Positions 11,206 through 19,928 of a DNA stretch of 64,000 nucleotides are shown here, one piece after another. A program made the position numbers and the translations under genes. How positions within the stretch are numbered: the stretch's first letter is position 1; each line of letters starts with the position of its first letter. The notes under the pieces were generated by a model. The model was not told where the DNA came from, made no database searches, and worked only from the letters and a program-made list of their open reading frames with translations. Source of the stretch: Anthoceros angustus (Eukaryota > Streptophyta > Anthocerotopsida > Anthocerotales > Anthocerotaceae). The stretch lies in contig MU008158.1 of NCBI GenBank assembly GCA_010909165.1, positions 124,001-188,000 of the forward strand. Direction: 5' to 3'.

Positions 11206-12210
11206 ATCAAGTTCACGGTATCTGCGCCACGGTCCTTCCGCTAAAGAAAGACGAAACGGCGAATGGAAGGACGGATGTGTGGAGATTATCGGGCGCTGAA
11301 TGAGGTAACGCCTATGGAGCGATATCCCATGCCTACCCCGGATGAAATCTTTGACGCGATTGGCGAAGCCAAGTATTTCTGACGTTGGACTTCCGTTGAT
11401 TCAATCAAATGTCATCGAAGAAGACAAGTGTAAAACGGCTCGGGGCAAAGAACTTGTGGGAATGGGAGCGATGCCTTTTGGGCTGAAAACGCTTCCATCT
11501 ACTTTCGGAGGGTGGCGAGACTTGGAGTTGCAAGGATTACCATTCGTGAGGTGTTACATTGATGACATTTTGGTGTTAGCGGCGGAACACATTCAACACC
11601 TCGAAGCGTTCTGCGGGATCGATTCGGTGAAGGCACATCAAAGAAGTGTAAGTTTGCTTACAAGGAGATAGAATATTTGGGCCACAAGATTGTGCGAGGC
11701 GTCTTGCCAACGGCGAAGGTGCGGTGTCAATCTTATGCCAAGACCAAGGGACGTAGCCGCGTTGAGAGCATTCTTGGGACTCGTCAACTATTATCGCCGA
11801 TTCATCGAACATCAAAGCACGCACTTGCAAGGTATTGTATGATCCGATGAAAAGGGAGCACAGTGGGAGCAAACATGAACATGCTTGGCGGAGTTAAAGG
11901 ATCAATTGTCGAAGGCCCATGCTCAAAGCGGCTGATTTTGAAAAACCGTTCACTCTGTACCGAGTGCAACCGGAATCGGAGTCCTTGCAGGTGGATCGGG
12001 AAGGAAAAGAAAGAGTGATTGCGTGTCAGGTATTGTGAAGCCAATTATTCGTCGTATGAGGGTGAATGTTTGGCTGCGGTGTGGGCGATTCTTTAATTTA
12101 TTTGTTCGGCAGAGCTTCCAACTCGTGATCGATCACCGGTAATTTGGTTAATGACGAACATGAAGTTGAGTGGCAAGCTCGCAAGGTGGGCGTTCTGCTC
12201 GAGAATATGA
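11205..12210 (+). pseudogene. Gypsy RT-RNase H, copy 3, with complete RNase H end
   Basis: A third RT-N is followed by the same YIDD palm near 11,540-11,580, the connection segment and RNase H. Here RNase H finishes with its C-terminal motifs: VIDHRPL..W near 12,120-12,145 and SGKLARW near 12,168-12,190. RNase H removes the RNA strand during cDNA synthesis. The block duplicates 10,320-11,200 with a period of about 890 bp and has many small indels. Confidence 0.88.
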
Positions 12211-12539
12211 TATGCACATAGTGCAAGGCGAGCAAAAGTACATCACAATGCGGATGGACTTAGCGAACCCGATTTTGATGACAAAGATGGACTGGTGCGG
12301 CGATTTTGATCATGCTCGTTACATGCCAAGCATGTATATGGCTCTCATGGCCACAAGTCGTGAAGGAAGAAAACAACTCAATGAGGGAGGACGAGACATA
12401 TGGAAATATGGGCATGCTATTCGGCTATTGAAGGAAGGACAAGTAGTTGGACTAGATCATGCCATTCAAAAGCTCGGAAGGTCATGAGGTATACGAGGGA
12501 TGGCAAATGTTAGTATGGAGTGTGTAAAATGGTCCCTCC

Positions 12540-13430
12540 CATAGAGGAACGGAGCAGATAGTGAGTAAAGTGCACAAGACACTTGGGCACTTGTAAAAAG
12601 GACGCATCATATCTTTGAAGAGTGCCTATTTTTGGTCCGGAATGTACTCGACGTCGAGCGAGTGGTGTCGAGATGTCGCTTGTGATGCGATCAAAGCAAG
12701 GTTCAACGGCCGGATGTGGTGTTGCATTGCCTATTCGGGTCTGTTCTTTCGATGGTCCGTTGACCTCATGCGAGCTACCATTGACCAAGCAAGGCAACAA
12801 GCATTGTATGCTCATGATAGAACACTTCTCCAAGTGGGTGGAATTGGCATTCCTTCCATCGAACTTCCCAATTCACGGCGAGCTTTCTGTGTTTTGAGCG
12901 GATATGGAAGGCATGCGGAGGTCTGACGGTCAGAAGCGAATTGAGGAGAGTTCCAAGCGTTGTTGGATCGGAGTTTGATAGATCACGCGTCAGGATCATC
13001 CTCGAGCGATGGTTTAGCGAGAAGGTGCAAACTTTCAAGGATTCACCGCCGCTTGAAGATCGAGCCTAATTGTTGGGATGAGTTGCTACCCACGCTTGCC
13101 TCGGCTGATCGATGTGCAGCCCACAGGCAACTTCCCTATTACTACATCATGTTTGGCGGGAATCTTCTTTGCCCAACATAGTGGCGAACACATATTCCAA
13201 ACCGATGGGTGGACACAAGATGTGGATGAGTGTTGCTCGAGTTACGAAACCGCCAAGTTGTTACAACGTGATACCCATGGCGATGGACAATCGCCATCGC
13301 ATGTCAGATCAATTGAGGTATGCATTCACACGAGGAGGATCATGGAAGCCAAAGGCGAGAAAGTTGAGTGGTGATTTCTGTATCTTCAACATCGTCCGGC
13401 ACTTTGGACGTAAACACGGTTGATTTTGAG
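12540..13430 (+). pseudogene. Gypsy integrase
   Basis: An H2C2-type zinc-binding region lies near 12,560-12,700 (VHKTLGHL, then a Cys pair around VACDAIKARF). The core follows: RWSVDLMR near 12,750 (first Asp), KWVELAFLP near 12,835, a segment containing GRHAEV near 12,905, and WDELLPTLA near 13,075 with a PYYIMFG-like motif near 13,137. That motif pattern is typical of Gypsy integrases. The frames shift repeatedly. It lies between RNase H and the PHD finger. Confidence 0.8.
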
Positions 13431-13562
13431 AGTGGTGAGCGTTGGTGAGCAAGGGTCATCGAGTTGGAAGGGCAAGATGGATGCAAGGAGCACATCGACA
13501 TCGGCCTGCCACTTGAATCTTGATACGCGCATACAACCACAAGCATGGAAGCCACTGTTGAT

Positions 13563-13705
13563 GCCGCGAACACTGGTCAAATCAGACCCCCATGTTGTTG
13601 TGTGACCAGTGCAACCAAGGACATCATGTCTTTTGTCTTCGACCGCCGTTGAAAGCAATCCCGGAAGGAGAATGGTTTTGTCACAAATGCGCGACGGAAA
13701 AGCTA
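13563..13705 (+). pseudogene. PHD finger at the end of the Gypsy polyprotein
   Basis: The frame encodes LLCDQCNQGHHVFC, then LRPPLKAIPEGEWFCHKCA. This matches the second Cys pair, the His-x2-Cys, the conserved Trp and the last Cys pair of a C4HC3 PHD zinc finger. The first Cys pair is damaged; one Cys is visible near 13,564. PHD fingers read the histone H3 tail. The position after integrase is where chromoviruses carry a chromodomain, so a role in choosing insertion sites is possible but is inference. Confidence 0.8.
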
Positions 13706-15404
13706 GGGCGGAAAGAAGCTGGGGGGCCAGGTAAAACGCGCACTCACGGTGTGGGCGTGCGGGAAGAGAGTCACTAAAGGGAAGGTCTATAAAACCCGTT
13801 ACTTGCCTTATCGATGCGGGGTTGTGTGTGACGTCTGATGGTTGGCGGCGCAAGGAAGTAAAGTGTGGACGGAGGATTGGCGGGCACGAAGGAGGATTCA
13901 ATAGGGCGGAGGATTGATCATTGGAGAAGGCACAATTCTTGGAGAAATGTGTGAGTGCATCGATGCGGTGGCGGTGCGAGAAGGTGAGCAGCGGGGTTGT
14001 CACGGTGCATGTGGGAGAAAGCTAATTGCGGTGACGTGTGGGTGCGAAGCAAGGAAGGCGGCTGATCCGGGCATCACACGAGTTGTTGCGGTGAAGGAAG
14101 GCGATGACGATGGAACATCGTGGCCGCACGGCCAGCGGTAATTGTTAGTGCATGTAGTTGCGGTGTAGATAGGGATAATAGAGGCGCTCAAGTGACAAAA
14201 GTGAAGGCGGTGATCACAGAATTGGGGTGAAGAACAAGCGCTAAGGTGGTCATGGCATCATCAAGATGTGAGAAACGTGAGGTGCATGGTATGTTTGTTG
14301 TGTAGGCGGCAAGTGCGATGGCGGGGACGACAGGTAAGACCAAGTGACATTCGATCGTTGCAATCGAGCGACTTGTGTTGACTAACAAGCAAGACACTCG
14401 CTTTGCAAGGCCGATTGCAAACATAGGTAGTCTTCCGAATCAACGTTCATATGGTTGTTTGACCAACACTAACAACACCGTTTTCCAAATTAGAGCATCA
14501 AAGAGGGTTCCCATTGGGGACAACGGTGGTTGACATGGATGGAAGGCAGACCACACTTGCAAATCATGCTTCCGGAGAATGAGCACAAGTGTTCCACAAT
14601 TTCAGACGAGGCCATGGGAAGACAAATGGAAAACACCTTTGGTAAGGAAGGTATCGGACTGTAAACCCGAACGACCGAGACATTTACGGAGTTGCAAGCA
14701 TTTTTGTATATGGAATCACACCATGAGGCTGCAACATGAGAGTTTTCCTTATGATCATAGAGATCTTTTGAGTGGCGGGAAGGGGCATGAGCAGGCAAAG
14801 CTTCGTGTGGACCGATTCGTGAAGGGGCCTTTCAGCGGAACATCACTGTTCATGCATCGTGTTTGATCAGCCGAAGGGTTCTTAATGTACACACAAGGAA
14901 AAACCAGGTGACCTGAAGTCCGAAAGTTTGGCTAAGTCACTTGCAGGCGGGCGTTTCGCCATCGGTACCCACGAGCTTTCTACGGGGTGTTTGCTTACGC
15001 TTGCAGGAGTGTTGGAATGGGATGAAGCCACTCGGAATCTTGGTATCTTCGACGACAATGTGGGTGATTATCGAGGCACGGTGTATCGAACGATTATTAT
15101 GTAAATGGTTTGAATGGGTGGCGCCTAGGGTGAAGACCGAACTAGATAGCGATGAAGAAGAAGAACTCATGGCGGCATCGAGAAGAGCAGAACGCAGTTG
15201 GGCAAAGCACAAGTTGATGAGTATTTCGATCCGGAAGAGCGTGTGGCTGCGTTATTAATACAGGAGAATGGATCATGATAAACCGTCGGAACCACAACTG
15301 AGGGATGGCATGTTCCGAAGGTTTTACCGACGATTCTACGGCATTTGAGAGTGCCAAAGTGGTGCTTTCACAACATGACGCTTGCCATCCGAGTAGCCCA
15401 ACTT
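13706..15404 (+). pseudogene. Gypsy C-terminal and 3' region of unknown function
   Basis: About 1.7 kb follows the PHD finger. Parts look coding, for example a frame at 14,941-15,258 with CKWFEWVAPRVKTELDSDEE and a Glu-rich, then Lys/Arg-rich tail; 14,579-14,866 is another open stretch. I recognise no family. The repeated GTTGCGGTG-like motifs around 13,970-14,330 are low-complexity. It may be a C-terminal tail domain, degraded coding sequence or 3' untranslated region. Confidence 0.4.
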
Positions 15405-16089
15405 TGGCAGGGGGGCCATTTGCAAACGCAGTGAGGCGGAGGTGGTGATAACGCATGTGGCCCAAGGTTACGAGTTGATAGCGAGTAGTTGAAAGACTTT
15501 CTTTTTTTTGTGGATTTTGATAGGATGGCATGCGCCATGCCGCTATCGGGGTGGTGACATATGCCGATGGTAGAAAGAGGTAGATAAGAATCGAGTGTGA
15601 TGGTGTGTGTGTGCTATGTGTGTGGTGGCATGATGAGTGGCATGGGTATGGAAATAGGATGGTGTCGTGGTTATGTGGACCATACAAGCGAGAATCTGGT
15701 CAAGCGCAATTAAGGCTCGGCGAAGATCTCCGACATGTGCGGGTGTGATCACGGCTCTTGAATTCGGGCAGAATTAAGATCGGCGGTGTAGGCTACAAAG
15801 TCCGACAATCCGTCATTGAGGCGGATTGTTGATGTCTCGATTCAATAGAACAGACGGATCCCAAGCATTTTGAGCACCTTGTGATGCTTGAGCTGTGGTG
15901 TGTGCATAGGATAACCATCCCAAGCCAGTGATTTTTGCCATTTGCAAACGCAGTGAGGCGGAGGTGGTGATAATGCATGTGGCCCAAGGTTACGAGTTGA
16001 TAGCGAGTAGTTGAAAGACTTTCTTTTTTTTGTGGATTTTGATAGGATGGCATATGCGGCCATGCCCGCTATGCGGCCGTGGCGCGACA
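15405..16089 (+). repeat. Gypsy 3' LTR flanked on both sides by the same ~150-bp segment
   Basis: The LTR copy at 15,555-15,938 matches the 5' LTR. The segment 15,405-15,554 starts with CCATTTGCAAACGCAGTGAG and ends in the purine-rich GGGGTGG directly before the LTR TG, so it looks like the internal end with a polypurine tract. The same segment recurs at 15,937-16,089, after the LTR, and carries the outer terminus of the insertion. Confidence 0.75.
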
Positions 16090-16719
16090 CGCTCCTATCG
16101 TATCTCCTTCCTTCATCCTTAACCCATAGAAGTCATTTCTTGCAGCAACTAAGGTTAGGATGTTCTGGACTTGATAGGTGTCCTTCAATTGTCTCCAGAC
16201 GTCGGCTGCAGTTGGTAGAAACTCAACCTTTGTCACAGTGGCCTCATCCAAACCAAATAGCAAAATGGCAAATGCAATTTTGTTGCCTTTGTTGAATTTG
16301 GCTATCTCTTCAGGTAATGCACTAGTGCCTGGTTGGGGAATAGAATTCTGGAGTTTGTTGACCATATACGTGTTGGACAGCTTCTGAATTCTCGCCTTCA
16401 ATCTACAGAAAATTTGCTAATGAGGGTTTCCACACAGCTGGCTGGTAGGATTACCTCGGTATATAGAAGATTTCAAGAGATCCGGGCCACTCTAGATGAA
16501 TTGGTTGTTTCCCTTGAATAATTGAACTCTGGTAGAACTACGGCCTTCTCTGCGAGAGATCCAATTTCTGCATTGTACTGCCCTAGCCTCAAGCAACGAT
16601 GTGAGAAGGCTTCCAAGAGGGTAGCGCTATAATTCGTGTGGAGCCTCAAGCCATAATTTCATTGCTTTAATTTTCTTTGGATTCGCGACATCTTGTTGCT
16701 GGCTCTCAAGAGGTGTCAT
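16090..16719 (-). pseudogene. Copia-1 gag N-terminal half
   Basis: The minus strand starts near 16,719 with MTPLESQQQDVANPKKIKA and continues, through at least two frameshifts, into KGNKIAFAILLFGLDEA and LPTAADVWRQLKDTY. These are typical Copia Gag (UBN2) capsid motifs. It ends at GDTIGA at 16,090-16,108, where the Gypsy insertion starts; the next Gag residues (HINKF) are at 1905-1926. This agreement defines the insertion point to the base. Confidence 0.85.
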
Positions 16720-17055
16720 GGGACTTGGTGGCGGTTGGTGTAGGTAACTACCCGGAAAGGTGCCCTAACTTTAGTTTCCACCTGTGCTCCTTGTTTTCTG
16801 GTAACCCTAAAAAACACAAAACTGAAACATTATTAGTTAAGTTTTGTACCCCTTCCACTCTCCTTCAGTTTGCTGCCTCCTCTCTACACCTTTGTTACTC
16901 TTTTCCAGCCAGCATTTTTCCAGTTTATGTCTGGATACTGGTGGGACTTTAGTGTTGACTTAGATGAGGGCGCAGAGACTGAAGCAGATTTTCTTAACTC
17001 GTTAGCCTCTCAGTTTCCTTCCTTCTCTCTACCTATTCCTCCTATTTTTATCAAA

Positions 17056-17230
17056 ATGGCTGGAGGAACATCATACAGTGGATAATTTAAGGAGAAGGAC
17101 AGGTTTGATGGCAAACCTGCTAGGTACGAGAGCTAGCGAGCTAGGATGAAGGCCTTCTTGGATGCACGTGATGTTTGGGAAATTGTGGATGGTTCTCCAG
17201 TCTTCTGTTTGATGCTGATTGCGATTGTAA
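17056..17230 (+). pseudogene. Copia gag N-terminal fragment in opposite orientation
   Basis: The plus strand reads MAGGTSYSG, a stop, FKEKDRFDGKPARYE, a stop, then MKAFLDARDVWEIVDGS. This is the recognisable N-terminus of another Copia Gag and resembles the Copia-3 Gag start (EGFKEKDRFGGQDYD). It lies in the Copia-1 leader, antisense to Copia-1, with two in-frame stops. It is a short relic. Confidence 0.75.
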
Positions 17231-17598
17231 ACCCTCGAACGATGAATGCAGGGACGCGGACGGGGAGAGGCACCACATAAATTCTTCACATCGGATTTGT
17301 GTGTCTGTATCCTCCTAGGATGTCTGGAACTCGGAACTTGCTCAAGTGTCCGGTTCCTGAGGAATTTGTTGTCTAGTTCTGCCTAGGCTCTAAGATGATC
17401 AGCAGAATTAGAGAAATAAAACGGATCCTCAGAATGACGTCTTGTCCTCCACGTCTTTGCTCTTCTGCTTCACATATTCAGATTAAATAAGCAAAGCATT
17501 GTAAAGCTAGAAGCCATAGGGTCCTAGAATACTAGCAAGTCTGCAATATAGATAGACAAACATGGATCTAACATATATTCAGACATTGAGTACCTGGT

Positions 17599-17610
17599 GC
17601 TCTGATACCA
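17599..17610 (-). other. Copia-1 primer-binding site (tRNA-iMet type)
   Basis: On the minus strand the sequence is TGGTATCAGAGC, complementary to the 3' end of plant initiator Met tRNA, which primes first-strand synthesis. It lies immediately inside the LTR edge (minus-strand ...TTTCA). Confidence 0.9.
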
Positions 17611-18455
17611 TGAAACTTTGTGAGCGGAAGCTCGTTGAATTGCAAAAAAGAATAGAGCAATTAATCAAAAGTTGAATACAAAATTGTCTTAAGTACTTCA
17701 TGTGAGTAGGTATGACCATTCACCACTAACCAAGATATTAAATAACTAAATAATAACTGGTAGGTTAATAACAACCTTTCACATTCTAACACAATTAATC
17801 CTGCAAGGTGACGTAGGAACACACTCCGCTCCTCGAGCATGGAAAGGCAAGAGCGCACGGAACGCGAAGTTGGCACAAGGGATAGTCTCCCGGGTCTTGG
17901 GCGCCATGCCTTCTTATATACCCCCCACACCCTAATCTAACCCGCCTATGTATGTACCCTAACTCTAGGTTGCCAGGCCGTAGTAGCTCATCATTTCACC
18001 AGAATTCTTCCACTGGCTGCTCTCTCGCCATGCAGCAGATCCGTTCTAGACTACGCTGCCTGACCGGACTAAGCCGCTCGGCTGGACCAACTCCATCGAA
18101 CGCTGCCCAGCAGGGCCGTCCGAACTACGCCTCCGACTGGACCAACCCGCCAGGCACACTTCAACGGACTTACTTCGGCAAGCTCCCCCTTAATGAACCA
18201 TATCTCCCCCTTCGCTGGATCACCCCATCTCGGCGGACCAGTCCCGCATTCGCCGGACCAGTCCCGCAATGCCGGACCTCTTCGGCCTCCAGCAAACCAA
18301 GGGTCTAAGGATTGCACTCTAAGTGCAATCTGGCCAAAAATGGCCTTATTGGCTAACTCCTCTCTATCCCTATTAAAAAATAACAACCCAAAAGAAAAAA
18401 AAAAAGCATAAAACAAGCCGCCGATGTTTTGAACATCGGATTTGGCAGTGTACAG
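17611..18455 (-). repeat. Copia-1 5' LTR (outer edge uncertain)
   Basis: The LTR is fixed on its inner side by the primer-binding site. On the minus strand a TATA-like GGTATATAAGAAGG lies near 17,912-17,925, about 300 bp from the inner edge, consistent with the promoter. The outer end at 18,455 (minus-strand TGTACACTGCC) is only a candidate, because the partner LTR is outside the window. Confidence 0.5.
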
Positions 18456-19928
18456 GTTGCTTACCTACCACGGTAGGTGCACCCCTACCGTTCACGTTTG
18501 GCACCTACTCTCCTCGCTACAAGGTCATTTCTTTTTCCCTAAGTATGCTCCCTACCTTTCTAACACTATCCTACGACTCCCGCTTCAAAAGAACCCAAAA
18601 AGTTCCGACATGTTTCCTCCAAATCATTTTTAACCAAAAGAAGTTGGACTTGTTCCAAAACAAACTCACTTGATCTAATAGCCCAAACTTTTGGTTTCAC
18701 AGCAGTGCGAGCGCGAACAGGGAGCGTGAAACGCTCAAAGATGAATAGGACAAGGACAAAGATTTACCTAGTACTTTTCATTGCTTTACATCCTTAGGAA
18801 AAATGAAAGTTACTTTAGAGAGACAATAAAGACATTTAGTTCGGTTGCTCGGGTGCACCTGGACTAAAGCCCCAACAGACCGAGTGCTAGCAAAGTATTT
18901 GCCTCGCGTGCTGGGGCTCTTGCCTCGACCGTGCGCTCTCACGTGCGGGGACTCCGCCTTTCGGGGCATCCGGCTCAGAGCCGTCTTGGCTTAACAGCCT
19001 CAGCGGCTCTACGCCGGAATGTCCCTCCGAGCGGGCATTCCCTAATACATGGAGATCCTGGTCTATCTTCGTGGAACTTCACGAAACGAGAGTAAATATG
19101 AAAATAGGCTGGGCAAAGGATGACCATGAATATCCTTTCAAATAAACATGTTGATGAATCCCACTTTTTAACATGTCCTAAAACCCATTTCCTAACCAAG
19201 ATACTTATCAAGTTCTTTTAATTAAGATACTCCTAGGTTGTAAATATGAAAATAGACTGGGCAAAGGATGACCATGAATATCCTTTCAAATAAACATGTT
19301 GATGAATCCCACTTTTTAACATATCCTAAAACCCATTTCCTAACCAAGATACTTATCAAGTTATTTTAATTAAGATAATCCTAGGTTTTGTAAAAGACTT
19401 GTCCTTAAACATAACTTCTGGATGGGAGGAGACTCGAACTTTCAAAGGGTAAGAGGAGTATGTGTATCTACCCTCATAAGACGCATTCGACATGTCTCAA
19501 TATATATGTTGGTGAGTCGGATGGCCCATGCTATCCAAATCTGAAAAAGGGAACAAAACTATGTTCATACTATAATGGGTACACGGGATGAGATTAAAAG
19601 GTGGAAAAGGAATTGCGAACCTAAGCTCTTTCGGGAGAAGAAAATGATGCAGATGCTAAACCCCGGCCCTAGCCCCTTCTTTGCTCATTGTCAGCTGTTG
19701 CTGCGCGTCGACGCCTGTGAATCGAGGCGAGTTCGTGTCGTCCAGCCAGGGTTGATCTTCCCAGTTGGCTTGCAAGGGTATGGGTGTGCCGTGCGGAATG
19801 TGCGCCTGGATGTTCTGGCACTCCGGGGCGGAGAGATGCATGATGGATAGGGTTTGGCGGTAGCGGAACCCGGGCGTGTGGCACTCTGGTTGATCAGGTT
19901 AGCAGACTTGCACGCGTAAGGCGCAGCC
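18456..19928. other. Intergenic region upstream of DCP5, with a 148-bp tandem repeat
   Basis: I see no gene. A 148-bp unit starting TAAATATGAAAATAG is repeated at 19,093-19,240 and 19,241-19,388 with about six differences. The DCP5 promoter and 5' untranslated region should lie in 19,400-19,928, which turns GC-rich from about 19,650. No clear TATA box was identified. Confidence 0.6.

Larger units (their letters stand above)
1931..16089 (+). mobile_element. Ty3/Gypsy retrotransposon carrying a DNA methyltransferase-like domain and a PHD finger
   Basis: A 14.2-kb plus-strand element starts TGTC and ends GACA, and is flanked by CGCT. It sits inside the gag of Copia-1. Domain order is 5' LTR, gag with zinc-knuckle-like motifs, retropepsin (DTG), cytosine methyltransferase-like domain, RT (YIDD), RNase H, integrase (zinc finger plus core), PHD finger, C-terminal region, 3' LTR. 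RT upstream of integrase identifies Gypsy. Four separate blocks (gag, PR-methyltransferase, pre-RT/RT-N, RT-RNase H) are tandemly duplicated, and all frames carry small indels. No uninterrupted polyprotein remains, so this copy is defective as read. Confidence 0.8.
1..18455 (-). mobile_element. Copia-1 LTR retrotransposon, left part outside window, interrupted by a Gypsy element
   Basis: This minus-strand Ty1/Copia element reads from its 5' LTR (from 17,611 rightward) through gag (16,719-16,090), resumes at 1930 after the nested Gypsy insertion, and continues through zinc knuckle, protease, GAG-pre-integrase and integrase to position 1. RT and RNase H would lie left of the window. The PR-IN-(RT-RH) order is diagnostic of Copia. 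The primer-binding site at 17,599-17,610 gives the left edge of the LTR. The right edge is uncertain; 18,455 is a candidate only, because the partner LTR is not visible. Several frameshifts make it non-functional as read. Confidence 0.8.

Noticed and set aside
19430-19500. tRNA-like B-box sequence (antisense GTTCGAGTCTCCTCCC), possible tRNA or SINE
   Set aside because: No matching A box, acceptor stem or poly-A/T tail could be placed; too weak to call.
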